Source: Oscillospiraceae bacterium (GTDB lineage: Bacteria; Bacillota_A; Clostridia; Oscillospirales; Oscillospiraceae). Taken from it: DNA of 64,000 nucleotides. A program made the position numbers and the translations under genes. Shown piece by piece: positions 8,581 to 16,991 of this stretch (position 1 is the first letter of the stretch; each line of letters opens with the position of its first letter). Below the pieces are notes generated by a model. It worked only from the letters and a program-made list of their open reading frames with translations. It had not been told where the DNA came from and made no database searches. The stretch covers positions 1 to 64,000 of the forward strand of contig JAFWOX010000065.1 in NCBI GenBank assembly GCA_017545325.1. Reading direction: 5' to 3'.

Positions 8581-10268
8581 GCAGTATGATCGAAGCGGCC
8601 CGGGAACAGATCGACGCCCTGCTGAAGGGCGCCTGCGCCGCCGCGGCGGAAAAGGGCATCCTCCCCGCCGGCGCGCAGCTGAACGGAAAGATCGAGATCC
8701 CCAAGGATACGAAGAACGGTGACTATGCCTGCTCCTACGCCATGGGCAGCGCCAAGGCCCTGGGCATGGCTCCCCGGAAGCTGGCGGAGGCCCTGATCGG
8801 GGAGCTGGATCTGACGGGCAGCTGGTTCGATTCCGCGGAGGTCGCTGGACCCGGCTTCCTGAATTTCCGTCTGGGCGGCGCCTGGTACGCCGGCGTGCTG
8901 GAGGATATCCGCCGCCAGGGCCCGGCCTACGGCCAGGTGGACGAGGGCAAGGGCCGCCGGGTGATGGTGGAGTTCGTCTCCGCCAACCCCACGGGCACCA
9001 TGACCGTGGGCAACGCCCGGGGCGGGGTCCTGGGGGACGCCATGGCCTCTATCCTGGAGCGGGCGGGCTGGAGGGTCTGGCGGGAGTTCTACGTGAACGA
9101 CGCCGGCAACCAGGTGGCCCTGTTCGCCCGGAGCGTGGAGGCCCGGTACATCCAGCTCATCCGGGGGGAGGATGCAGTGGAATTCCCGGAGGACGGCTAC
9201 CACGGGGAGGATATCCGGGAGCTGGCCCGGCTCTTCCGGGAGCGGTACGGGGATTCCTGGCTGGACCGGGACCCGGAGGAGCGCCGGGAGGAAATGCAGA
9301 AGTTCGGCATCTCCTACAACATCCAAAAGATGAAGGCGGATCTGGAGCGCTACGGCATCGTCTACGACCAGTGGTTTCTGGAGTCCTCCCTGCACGAGAG
9401 CGGCTATGTGGCGGAGACCGTGGAGCTGCTGGAGAAGGCCGGATACACCTATGAGAAGGACGGTGCCCTCTGGTTCCGGCTCACGGATCTGGGGGCGGAG
9501 AAGGACGAGGTCCTGCGGCGCAGCAACGGCTTCTACACCTATTTCGCCGTAGATATGGCCTACCACCGGAACAAGTTCATCGCCCGGGGCTTCGATAACG
9601 TCATCAACGTATGGGGGGCGGACCACCACGGCCACGCCATCCGTTTCGCCAAGAGCCTTCCCGCCCTAGGGATCGAGCCGGACCGGCTCCATTTCCTGCT
9701 GATGCAGCTGGTGAACCTGATCCGGGACGGGAAGCCCGTGCGCATCTCCAAGCGCACCGGCAAGGCCATCGCCCTCAGCGATCTGCTGGACGAGGTCTCC
9801 CGGGATGCCTGCCGCTTCTTCTTCAACGCCAAGCCGGATACCCATCTGGATTTTGACCTGGATCTGGCCGTCCGGCGGGACAGCGAGAACCCCGTATACT
9901 ATGTGCAGTATGCGCACGCCCGGATCTGCAGTCTGCTGGCTACCCTGGCCAGGGAGGGGCACCCCGTCCCCGGTCCCGGGGAGGCGGACCTGCGCCTGCT
10001 GACGGATCCCACGGAGCTGGAGCTCATCAAGCAGCTCTCTCTCCTGCCGGAGGAGATCCGCCAGGCGGCCCGGGGCTACGACCCCTCCCGCATCAACCGG
10101 TATCTGACGGAGCTGGCCGCCCGGTTCCACCGCTTCTACACCGCCTGCCGCATCCGGGACGCGGAGCCCGGGCTCCTGGAGGCCCGGCTGATCCTGGCGG
10201 ACACGGTGCGGGCCGTGCTGGCAAACGCCCTGGGTCTTCTGGGCATCTCCGCGCCGGAAAAAATGTGA
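8577..10268 (+). CDS. argS: Arginyl-tRNA synthetase
   Basis: The 563-residue enzyme charges tRNA-Arg. It has the N-terminal Add-1 domain, the signature segment SANPTGTMTVGNARGG at 135-150, a KMSKS-equivalent ISKRTGKA near residue 390 and the C-terminal DALR anticodon-binding domain. Both histidines of the usual HIGH motif are replaced: the site reads TVGN. An asparagine at the last position is frequent in this branch, but a threonine at the first position is less usual. The ATG overlaps the preceding stop as ATGA. A tRNA-Arg(CCG) gene lies elsewhere in the window. Confidence 0.95.
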   Translation: MSSMIEAAREQIDALLKGACAAAAEKGILPAGAQLNGKIEIPKDTKNGDYACSYAMGSAKALGMAPRKLAEALIGELDLTGSWFDSAEVAGPGFLNFRLGGAWYAGVLEDIRRQGPAYGQVDEGKGRRVMVEFVSANPTGTMTVGNARGGVLGDAMASILERAGWRVWREFYVNDAGNQVALFARSVEARYIQLIRGEDAVEFPEDGYHGEDIRELARLFRERYGDSWLDRDPEERREEMQKFGISYNIQKMKADLERYGIVYDQWFLESSLHESGYVAETVELLEKAGYTYEKDGALWFRLTDLGAEKDEVLRRSNGFYTYFAVDMAYHRNKFIARGFDNVINVWGADHHGHAIRFAKSLPALGIEPDRLHFLLMQLVNLIRDGKPVRISKRTGKAIALSDLLDEVSRDACRFFFNAKPDTHLDFDLDLAVRRDSENPVYYVQYAHARICSLLATLAREGHPVPGPGEADLRLLTDPTELELIKQLSLLPEEIRQAARGYDPSRINRYLTELAARFHRFYTACRIRDAEPGLLEARLILADTVRAVLANALGLLGISAPEKM

Positions 10269-10306
10269 ATCCTCGCAGCCCGGACCCGTTTCCGGGAATC
10301 CGGAGC

Positions 10307-10816
10307 TCACCTGAAGAGCAGCCGGACGCTTATCCCCGCGGCCAGGAAACCGACCAGATCGGCAGCCAGGGCCGCGGGGATCACTTTGCCCGAACGCCGG
10401 ATCCCGGCGGCGCCGAAGTACACCCCCAGGACATAGAAGGTGGTCTCCGTGCTTCCCAGCATCACGGCGGCGATCCGCCCGGCGAGGGAATCCGGCCCCG
10501 CCTCCCGGATGACCGAGCTCCCCGCCGCCAGGGCCCCGCTGCCGCTGAGGGGCCGGAGCAGGAGGATACCCACCGTCTCCCGGGGGATACCCAGCTTCTC
10601 CAGCCCCGGCCCCAGGAGGGAAGCCAGGGCGTCCAGCGCCCCGCTGGCCCGGAGCATGGCGGCGGCGGTCAGGATGGCCGCCACCGGGGGAAACATGCGC
10701 AGCACCGTGCGCAGCCCCTCTTCGATCCCCTCCCCCAGGACGGAGACCAGGGGGACCCGTCGGCGGAGGCCCAGCCCCGCCCCCAGGAGCAGGAGCAGCG
10801 CCGTCAGGTATCGCAT
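10307..10816 (-). CDS. spmB: Spore maturation protein B
   Basis: The 169-residue integral membrane protein matches SpmB, which acts with SpmA in dehydration and maturation of the spore core. It has four to five hydrophobic segments and family phrases such as LRPLSGSGAL and GSTETTFYVLGVYFGA. The ATG at 10816 was chosen because GGAAGGGGAAG precedes it and the longer frame has a charged, non-membrane leader. Its start lies inside the end of spmA, overlapping by 13 bases, and the pair is convergent with argS. Presence of both genes supports an endospore-forming lineage. Confidence 0.9.
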   Translation of the reverse strand: MRYLTALLLLLGAGLGLRRRVPLVSVLGEGIEEGLRTVLRMFPPVAAILTAAAMLRASGALDALASLLGPGLEKLGIPRETVGILLLRPLSGSGALAAGSSVIREAGPDSLAGRIAAVMLGSTETTFYVLGVYFGAAGIRRSGKVIPAALAADLVGFLAAGISVRLLFR

Positions 10817-11397
10817 CTCTTCCCCCTTCCCCGGCGCTCCAGGAGAGTCAGAGTCAGGAGGCCTGTCCCCAGAGCCAGGCCGGAGGCGACCCAAACCGCA
10901 GGCAGGATATCATAGGGGCTCCGGCACCCGGCGGAGGCCCGGATGGCGCAGACCGTGGCGGGGACCAGCTGCACCGAGGCGCTGTTCATCACCGCCAGGC
11001 GGCAGAGCTCCGGTCCCGCCTCGCCGCCTCCCTCCTGCCGCCGCAGCCCCTGGGCGGCCCGGATCCCCGCCGGGGTGGCGGCGTTCCCCAGACCCAGGAG
11101 GTTCGCCGTCAGATTCTCCGTCAGCGCGGCCAGGGTCTCGGGATCCCGGGAGCCCCGGGGATAAAGCCTCCGGAGCAGGGGCCGCAGCCCCCGGCTCAGG
11201 AGTTCCGTGAGCCCTCCCCGCTCCAGCAGCCGCAGCAGCCCGGACCAGAGGCAGACCCCGGCACACAGGCCGACGCACAGGTCCGCAGCCTGCCGGATCC
11301 CCTCCAGCGCGGCGGCGGAGACGTCGCCCAGCCTGCCCTCCATCGCGCCCCAAAGGCAGCTCAGCAGGAGCATTCCGCCCCAGATCCAGTCCAGCAT
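10804..11397 (-). CDS. spmA: Spore maturation protein A
   Basis: The 197-residue membrane protein begins MLDWIWGGM, like other SpmA proteins, and has the conserved segments ENLTANLLGLGNAATPAG and MNSASVQLVPAT. It belongs to the nucleoside-recognition (Gate) superfamily of membrane proteins. Its partner SpmB follows with overlapping frames. The start was placed at the ATG preceded by a GGAGGTGGAGGGG purine block; the upstream in-frame start has no ribosome site. A forespore-type promoter is expected upstream, but I could not recognise one with confidence. Confidence 0.9.
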   Translation of the reverse strand: MLDWIWGGMLLLSCLWGAMEGRLGDVSAAALEGIRQAADLCVGLCAGVCLWSGLLRLLERGGLTELLSRGLRPLLRRLYPRGSRDPETLAALTENLTANLLGLGNAATPAGIRAAQGLRRQEGGGEAGPELCRLAVMNSASVQLVPATVCAIRASAGCRSPYDILPAVWVASGLALGTGLLTLTLLERRGRGKRCDT

Positions 11398-11518
11398 GTC
11401 CCCCTCCACCTCCGGAACATGCATATGTCACTAACGCCTCAAGCATGCGTGTTTTTTCCTCTACCCCAGTCTTTGTAAAATGAGTTTACGCATACTGCTT
11501 CTTTTTTTCTCAGGTCTC

Positions 11519-11546
11519 TTGACTTTTTACGCGGCAATGCTATAAT
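11519..11546 (+). promoter_or_regulatory. Promoter for the AbrB-like gene
   Basis: TTGACT, 16 bases, TATAAT, about 50 bases before the start codon. The region around it is AT-rich compared with the flanking genes. Confidence 0.65.
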
Positions 11547-11596
11547 GAATTTACATGATTAGACAGGTTTATGCTTTTATGGGAGGACAAATATAG

Positions 11597-11839
11597 ATGA
11601 AGACAACCGGTATCGTCAGACAGATGGACAGCCTCGGGCGCATCGTTCTGCCCATTGAACTGCGGCGTACGCTGGATATTGCCCAGAAGGATTCCCTGGA
11701 GATCTATGTGGAGGGCAACCAGATCATTCTGAAGAAGTATGAGCCCACCTGCGCATTCTGCGACAATGCCAGGGACATCATCCAGTACAAAGGCCGGAAC
11801 ATCTGCCCCCGCTGCCTGGCCGAGCTGAAGAAGCTGTAA
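11597..11839 (+). CDS. AbrB-family transcriptional regulator with zinc ribbon
   Basis: The 80-residue protein begins with a SpoVT/AbrB swapped-hairpin DNA-binding domain: GIVRQMDSLGRIVLPIELRR is the standard opening. The C-terminal half has two cysteine pairs, Cys52/Cys55 and Cys70/Cys73, which look like a small zinc ribbon. Proteins of this type are transition-state regulators controlling post-exponential genes and sporulation. It is a single-gene unit with its own promoter, ribosome site (GGGAGG) and terminator. It is a short AbrB-like form and cannot be assigned to AbrB or Abh proper. Confidence 0.9.
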   Translation: MKTTGIVRQMDSLGRIVLPIELRRTLDIAQKDSLEIYVEGNQIILKKYEPTCAFCDNARDIIQYKGRNICPRCLAELKKL

Positions 11840-11867
11840 GCCGGAGCAGGGGGAACGTTTAGGAGAT

Positions 11868-11897
11868 CAAGCGGGCCGCGCAAGCGGCCCGTTTGTT
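11868..11897 (+). terminator. Terminator of the AbrB-like gene
   Basis: The stem GCGGGCCGC with loop GCAA pairs with GCGGCCCG and is followed by TTTGTTG. It stands 30 bases after the stop codon. Confidence 0.75.
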
Positions 11898-11913
11898 GTA
11901 TCCCGGGCAAAAC

Positions 11914-12202
11914 AGCGGGAGCGGACCTTGTGTCTGCTCCCGCTCAGCGTGTCGACAAACCCCGTTTTGTCATCGCGAGGAGTACGCGCACATCCCTGCG
12001 AGGGGCCCTCGCGCGCGGAATGGAGCGAAGCGACGTGGCGATCCGTTCCCTCGTCCCCTTGTTCATGTTAAAAACATAAGGATGGGAGTTGCGGATTGCC
12101 ACAACCGGTGACATCGGTCACCGGTTTCGCAATGACCATTTTCGTTGGTCTGGTACTTTATCTACAGTCTCAGCGGGAGCGGACCTTGTGTCTGCTCCCG
12201 CT
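11914..12202. mobile_element. Terminator-flanked non-coding element, copy 2
   Basis: The body runs from TGTCGACA (11950) to TATCTACA (ends 12166) and matches copy 1 over its whole length. The flanking hairpins at 11914-11944 and 12172-12202 are identical over 31 bases, loop included. They differ in sequence from the hairpins at the other copies. For the upstream minus-strand glycosidase, the distal (left) hairpin is followed by TTTT and the proximal one is not. Confidence 0.8.
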
Positions 12203-12240
12203 CGATCCTTTTACCCGGGGGAAAACCGTTTCGCCCCCGG

Positions 12241-13473
12241 TCAGGGAGTCGTCTCCGCCTCCGGCCGGTCCATCCTCAGCTTCATGCGCAGGATGCGGAG
12301 AAGGCTTTCCCGGATCCGCTCCTCCGTGAGGACGCCGTCCGTCACCGCCGCCTCCAGGGCGTCCACCGCTGCCTCCGGGTCCCCGGGACACAGGAGCAGA
12401 TCCACTCCCGCCAGCACCGCCTTCACTGCCGTCTCCCCGTCGGTATAGCTCCCCAGGGCGCCCATCTGCAGGGCATCGGTGATCACTACGCCCTGAAAGC
12501 CCAGCTCCTCCCGGAGCAGCTCCGTCACCAGCGCATGGGAGAACAGCGCAGGCTCCTCGTCCACCGCGGAGACGATCAGGTGGCCGATCATCACCATATC
12601 CGCCCCGGCTTCGATCCCCGCCCGGAAGGGCAGGAGCTCCCGCTCCCGCAGCTCATCCAGGCTGCGGGAGACGTATACGGAGCCGTAATGACTGTCCGCC
12701 TTCGTATCCCCGTGGCCGGGAAAATGCTTCAGGGTGCAGAGGACGCCTCCGGCATGAAAGCCCTCCACCGCCGCCGCCACCAGCCGGGCCGCCTGGGCAA
12801 AATCATCGCTGTAAGCCCGGTAGCGGATCACCGTATTCGCCGGATTGGACCATACGTCCGCCACCGGGGCCAGGTCCGCGTTGAAGCCGAAGGCCCGCAG
12901 CTCCCGGGCGAGGGCTTCTCCGTTCTCCCGGGCCTTTTCCTCCCCCTGGTCCTTATAATGATACATGGACCGGAGCTTCAGGCTGCTCACGGTGCTCCCC
13001 AGGCGGGCTACCGCGCCCCCCTCCTCATCGCAGAGGATCAGGGGCGGGATCGCCATTCCCGCCGCCAGGTCTCCGGTGAGGGCGCGAAGCTGTTCCCCGG
13101 TCTGCATATTCTCGGTATCCAGGAAGAAGCCCCCCGCAGGCCGGGCCTGCAGGTCCTCCTCCATGGTCTCGTTCACCGCCAGGCTGCTCCCGCCCCGCAG
13201 GTCCGAAGGCCGAAGGACCACCATCTGCCAAAGCTGCTCCCGCAGACTGAGTCCCTCCAGCAGCAGCTCCTCGGGGTCGGGCTCCGGGGTGGGCTCCGGG
13301 GTGGGCTCGGAAGTAGGCTCGGGTGACGGCTCCGGCATGGGCTCCGGCGTGGGTTCCGGGGTGACCGTCGGGCCGGGCGTCGGCGGCGTTTCCGCCGGAC
13401 CGTTCCCGCAGGCGGCAGCCGCCAGCAGGAGGGCCGGGATCAGGAGAAGGATCAGGATGCGTCGCAGCTTCAT
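12241..13473 (-). CDS. nagZ: Beta-N-acetylhexosaminidase, GH3, lipoprotein (NagZ-like)
   Basis: The 410-residue protein has a lipoprotein signal with Cys22, a long proline/glutamate/threonine repeat linker (PEPTPEP units, about 35-70) and a glycoside hydrolase 3 catalytic domain. The domain has the acid/base segment KHFPGHGDT near residue 248 and the nucleophile in ITDALQMGAL near residue 331, as in NagZ. It should remove N-acetylglucosamine from peptidoglycan fragments outside the cell. The start is the ATG at 13473, which gives a normal signal peptide; the frame runs further upstream but without one. The promoter TTGGCA-17-TACAAT lies just upstream. Confidence 0.9.
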   Translation of the reverse strand: MKLRRILILLLIPALLLAAAACGNGPAETPPTPGPTVTPEPTPEPMPEPSPEPTSEPTPEPTPEPDPEELLLEGLSLREQLWQMVVLRPSDLRGGSSLAVNETMEEDLQARPAGGFFLDTENMQTGEQLRALTGDLAAGMAIPPLILCDEEGGAVARLGSTVSSLKLRSMYHYKDQGEEKARENGEALARELRAFGFNADLAPVADVWSNPANTVIRYRAYSDDFAQAARLVAAAVEGFHAGGVLCTLKHFPGHGDTKADSHYGSVYVSRSLDELRERELLPFRAGIEAGADMVMIGHLIVSAVDEEPALFSHALVTELLREELGFQGVVITDALQMGALGSYTDGETAVKAVLAGVDLLLCPGDPEAAVDALEAAVTDGVLTEERIRESLLRILRMKLRMDRPEAETTP

Positions 13474-13505
13474 TTCTCTTTTCGCCTCGTCCGTGTTTTT
13501 TCCCC

Positions 13506-13534
13506 ATTGTACTCCCCCGGACCCGCTTTGCCAA
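13506..13534 (-). promoter_or_regulatory. Promoter for the nagZ-like gene
   Basis: On the minus strand TTGGCA, 17 bases, TACAAT, about 33 bases before the start codon. Confidence 0.55.
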
Positions 13535-13599
13535 TGGGGAAAGGCTTTTCTCTCCCTCCGCGCCATGGTATACTGGGAGAAAAACGCAGGAGGAAAGCC

Positions 13600-14124
13600 A
13601 TGGAGCTTTGGGATGCTTACAGTCAGGATTTCCGGCTTGTCCCCCAGGTGACCCTGGTCAGGCCGGGTCCCATCCCGGCGGGACTCTTCCATTTGTTCTG
13701 CGACATCATCGTCCGGCATACGGACGGCAGCTATCTGCTGATGCAGCGGGACAGGAGCAAGTATTTCTTCCCCGGCATGTGGGAGGCCACGGCAGGCGGT
13801 TCCGCCCTCCAGGGCGAGAGGCCCCTGGATTGCGCCATCCGGGAGCTGCGGGAGGAGACCGGGATCCGGGCCGGCCGCCTGATGGAGGCGGGCCGGCTGA
13901 GAAACAGCGACACCTTCTTCGTTCAGTACCTGTGCGTGACAGACTGCGGAAAAGACAGCGTCATCCTGCAGGCCGGGGAAACCATGGCATACCGGTGGGC
14001 CAGCCGGGAGGAGCTGGTCTCCATGAAGGAGGAGCTGGTGCTGGAACGGCTGCGGTACTATCTGGAGGAATCGGATCCATGCGCTCCATGGGTGCGGCTT
14101 GGCCGCGCAGAAATCACGATCTGA
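13600..14124 (+). CDS. Nudix hydrolase
   Basis: The 174-residue protein contains a complete Nudix box, a 23-residue loop-helix-loop starting at GGSALQGE and ending REETGI, with all expected glycine, glutamate and arginine positions. Such enzymes cleave nucleoside diphosphates linked to another moiety. The preceding phrase FFPGMWEATAGG is shared with the isopentenyl-diphosphate isomerase-like and YfcD-like Nudix branch, but substrate cannot be assigned. The ATG follows CAGGAGG at a good distance; an upstream in-frame start has no ribosome site. It is a single gene diverging from the GH3 gene. Confidence 0.9.
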   Translation: MELWDAYSQDFRLVPQVTLVRPGPIPAGLFHLFCDIIVRHTDGSYLLMQRDRSKYFFPGMWEATAGGSALQGERPLDCAIRELREETGIRAGRLMEAGRLRNSDTFFVQYLCVTDCGKDSVILQAGETMAYRWASREELVSMKEELVLERLRYYLEESDPCAPWVRLGRAEITI

Positions 14125-14145
14125 GCTCCCGAGGCGATAACGGTA

Positions 14146-14165
14146 CCCCCGGCCCAGGCCGGGGG
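14146..14165 (+). terminator. Terminator-like hairpin after Nudix gene
   Basis: CCCCCGGCC, loop CA, GGCCGGGGG, followed by only TCT. It is a strong stem with a weak T-run. Confidence 0.45.
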
Positions 14166-14172
14166 TCTGCAC

Positions 14173-14201
14173 TTGACAAAGGCGGGAGAGGGAATTAACA
14201 T
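14173..14201 (+). promoter_or_regulatory. Promoter for second solute-binding protein
   Basis: TTGACA, 17 bases, TAACAT, about 65 bases before the ATG. The -35 box is a full consensus match. Confidence 0.6.
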
Positions 14202-14267
14202 ACAGTAAGCCCTGCATCCCTTCAGAGAATGCAGGGGAATCTGAACAGAAGGAGAACGGCACTAAAC

Positions 14268-16055
14268 ATGAAACGGATCATTACCCTGCTGCTGGCCCTG
14301 GTCTTTGTGCTGGCGCTCTTCACCGGATGCTCCGGCGGTACGCCTGCGGGCAGCCCGGACGACGGCAGCGCCACCAGCGCTCCCACCGCAGCTCCGGCTA
14401 CGGCCAAGCCCACCGAGGCGCCCAGCGCCACCGACGCCCCGGAGGAGACCCCCGCCCCCACCGAGGAGCCCTCCCCCTACAAGTTCGCCGCCGGGAAATT
14501 CGCGGCTGACGAAAACGGGGTCGCCACGGAGCCCTTTTCCTACGAACAGCCCTTCTGCACCACGGATGAGGTGATCCAGTACTGGAACGTGTGCTACACC
14601 CCCCAGTTCCTGCCCGAGGAGGGCATGAACAGCATGCCCTACCAGATGGACGTGGAGAAAATGACCGGCGTGCATGTGGAATACCTCTGCCCCGCCGCTG
14701 AGACCAAGCAGCAGGCCTTCTCCGTGCTCCTGGCCTCCGACGACCTGCCCGACCTCATGGCCCACGGCCTGACCTACTACGGCCGCTCCGCCAACGACGC
14801 CATCGACGAGGGCTGGTTTGCCAACATCTACGACTATCGGGAGTATGCCCCCAACTACTTCTATCAGGCGGACCAGTTCACCGAAAAGGTCCATAACACC
14901 ATCTATACCCGGCCAGACCGGGTGGCCTGGTTCTACGGGATCCTGGTGAACCCCACTCCCGCCAACGGCACCGTCATCCGGACGGACTTCCTGGAGCGGG
15001 TGGGCATGAAATGGGAGGACATCACCACCTTCGATAAGATGCATGAAGCCCTGTACGCCTTCAAGACCCAGCTGGAGGTCCAGTGGCCCATGGAACTGTA
15101 CTACACCCTGGAGCAGGGCCCCGGCGTCACCTTCTCCGGCTTCAACACCGCCGTGTGGGTCAACCCCTACGGTCTGCCCTCCGTCCGCCGGGTGGACGAC
15201 GAAGTGATGTTCACCCTCACCCGCGAGGACGACAAGGACGCCATCACCATGCTCCAGCAGTGGTATCAGGAAGGCCTCATCGATCCCGGCTGGCCCGGCT
15301 ATACCTCCAACGATCAGATGAGCGACATGATCACCACGGATAAATGCGGTCTGGCCAACATGAACGCCAGCCAGATCCCCGACTACGAGGGCCAGAGCGT
15401 TAACCCCGACTGCAAGTGGGTCTCCCTGCCCCGCACCCTGCGGTACGACGGACAGGAGCTCAAGTACGCCCAGGAGCTCAACCACATGACCTACGGCTAT
15501 GTCACCCTCAGCGCCAAGTGCGCAAACCTCCCCCTGGCCGTGACCTGGTGCGACTGGTTCTTCAGCCCCGAGGGGGCCGAGTACTCCAGCTGGGGCCCCG
15601 AGGGCATCGTCTGGGAATACAACGCCAAGGGCGAGAAGCAGCTCACCGATTTCGTGCTGAACAACCCCGCCGGGGCCACCTCCGCCTGGGTGCTGCTGCT
15701 CTACTCCGCCAATAACCTCTGCGACGCCACCCTCTTCGACCAGACCCGCTCCTATGCCTACGACGGCGGCGAGGAGATCTTCGATATGTCCAAGCGGTGG
15801 CTGGTGCCCAACTACAAGGGCGAGTACGACATGCCCAGCGGCTTCAAGCTCACGGACGAGGAGAGCGAGGAGATCCGCCAGTATTCCGGCGACCTGGTGA
15901 CCTACCTGAACGAGACCTACCTGGCCTTCTTCACCGGCGACAGGCCCATGAGCGAATGGGACGAGTATCAGCAGGGGCTGATCACCTGCGGCATGGACAA
16001 GATCCTGGAGATCTACCAGAACGCTTACGACGCCTACATGGCGGAGAACGCCTAA
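14268..16055 (+). CDS. Extracellular solute-binding lipoprotein
   Basis: The 595-residue protein is a full-length paralogue of the lipoprotein at 5307-7097. It has a lipobox at Cys21 (LFTGC), an alanine/threonine/proline-rich linker to about residue 75 and a large family 1-type binding domain. Shared phrases include MTGVHVEYL, LLASDDLPDL and WYQEGLIDPGWPGYTSN. The ATG at 14268 follows GAAGGAG and gives a proper signal peptide. No permease or ATPase is adjacent, so the protein must use distant membrane subunits or act as a scavenging or sensing protein. The stop is followed by element copy 3 and its terminator. Confidence 0.85.
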   Translation: MKRIITLLLALVFVLALFTGCSGGTPAGSPDDGSATSAPTAAPATAKPTEAPSATDAPEETPAPTEEPSPYKFAAGKFAADENGVATEPFSYEQPFCTTDEVIQYWNVCYTPQFLPEEGMNSMPYQMDVEKMTGVHVEYLCPAAETKQQAFSVLLASDDLPDLMAHGLTYYGRSANDAIDEGWFANIYDYREYAPNYFYQADQFTEKVHNTIYTRPDRVAWFYGILVNPTPANGTVIRTDFLERVGMKWEDITTFDKMHEALYAFKTQLEVQWPMELYYTLEQGPGVTFSGFNTAVWVNPYGLPSVRRVDDEVMFTLTREDDKDAITMLQQWYQEGLIDPGWPGYTSNDQMSDMITTDKCGLANMNASQIPDYEGQSVNPDCKWVSLPRTLRYDGQELKYAQELNHMTYGYVTLSAKCANLPLAVTWCDWFFSPEGAEYSSWGPEGIVWEYNAKGEKQLTDFVLNNPAGATSAWVLLLYSANNLCDATLFDQTRSYAYDGGEEIFDMSKRWLVPNYKGEYDMPSGFKLTDEESEEIRQYSGDLVTYLNETYLAFFTGDRPMSEWDEYQQGLITCGMDKILEIYQNAYDAYMAENA

Positions 16056-16088
16056 GCGGAATCGGGAAATCCCATTTCAACGGCAATC

Positions 16089-16366
16089 AGGGGGCAGCCG
16101 GCGGCTGCCCCCTCAGACTGTAGACAAAGTACCAGACCAACGAAAATGGTCTTTGCGAAACCGGTGACCGATGTCACCGGTTGTGGCAATCCGTAACTCT
16201 CGTCCTTTTATTTTTAACATGACCAAGGGGACGAGAGAACGGATCGCCACGTCGCTTCGCTCCATTCCGCGCGCGAGGGCCCCTCGCAGGGACGTGCGCG
16301 TACTCCTCGCGATGACAAAACTGGGTTTGTCGACACGCTGAGGGGGCAGCCGATCGGCTGCCCCCT
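16089..16366. mobile_element. Terminator-flanked non-coding element, copy 3
   Basis: The element lies in the opposite sense to copies 1 and 2: TGTAGACA (16119) to TGTCGACA (ends 16335). Hairpins at 16089-16113 and 16341-16366 share the stem AGGGGGCAGCC but have different loops, GGC and GATC. The right-hand hairpin is followed by TTTTTCTTT and terminates the upstream solute-binding gene; the left-hand one has no T-run. Confidence 0.8.
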
Positions 16367-16389
16367 TTTTCTTTCCTTCCGCCTGCTGC

Positions 16390-16421
16390 AAAAAGCCCGG
16401 GGAAGTCTGCTTCCCCGGGCT
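16390..16421 (-). terminator. Terminator of the P-loop kinase gene
   Basis: On the minus strand a 12-base stem, AGCCCGGGGAAG, with a four-base loop is followed by TTTT a few bases after the stop. Confidence 0.75.
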
Positions 16422-16425
16422 GTAT

Positions 16426-16971
16426 TCATATATCCTTTCCGGCCTGATTCACGCTTTCCAGAAAACAGCGGATATTCCGCTCCACCGGCAGGGTACCGTC
16501 CAGATGGATCACCTGCAGGCCGGTGCAGGCAAGCCAGGAGGAAACCCGGGCCTCCGAACGATTCTTCACCAAGTCGAAAAACCGTTCTTCCTGTTCGTAT
16601 AAATCGCCGCCGGGCTGCATCCGCTCCCCGAATTTTCCATAGGATCGGCTGCGCACCCGGTTCATCCGCACATCATCCGGCACATGGAGAAACACGGCAA
16701 GATCCAGGAGAGCTTCCGCTTCCCCGCCGTAATCCGCCGTCACGGAAGACAGAACGAAGCGCTCCCTTTCCCGCATCGCGGCGAGCAGCGCAGCGGATAC
16801 CTCCTCCCTGCCGCGGGAAGAGACATAGGAATCACCGGCAGCCCGACCGGGAAAATAAAAGTCTTCGATATCCAGCCATTGGCAGCCCAGTTCCTCCGCC
16901 AGAGCTTTTCCGAAGGTACTTTTTCCCGCACCGTTCAGCCCGCAGACGAGGATCCGTTTCGCCGCCAGCAC
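16426..16971 (-). CDS. P-loop nucleotide kinase-like protein
   Basis: The 181-residue protein starts at a GTG that is 21 bases after glnA, with AGGA upstream. It has a Walker A loop GLNGAGKST at 11-19, an acidic WLDIEDFYFPG that suits a kinase lid or substrate-binding region, and a SSVTADYG strand. It resembles small adenylate/shikimate/cytidylate-kinase-like ATPases. The substrate is not recognisable. The frame remains open far upstream through glnA in another register, so the start is a judgement. It is probably co-transcribed with glnA and ends at its own terminator. Confidence 0.7.
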   Translation of the reverse strand: MLAAKRILVCGLNGAGKSTFGKALAEELGCQWLDIEDFYFPGRAAGDSYVSSRGREEVSAALLAAMRERERFVLSSVTADYGGEAEALLDLAVFLHVPDDVRMNRVRSRSYGKFGERMQPGGDLYEQEERFFDLVKNRSEARVSSWLACTGLQVIHLDGTLPVERNIRCFLESVNQAGKDI

Positions 16972-16991
16972 CGGAACTGTCTGATCCTGTC

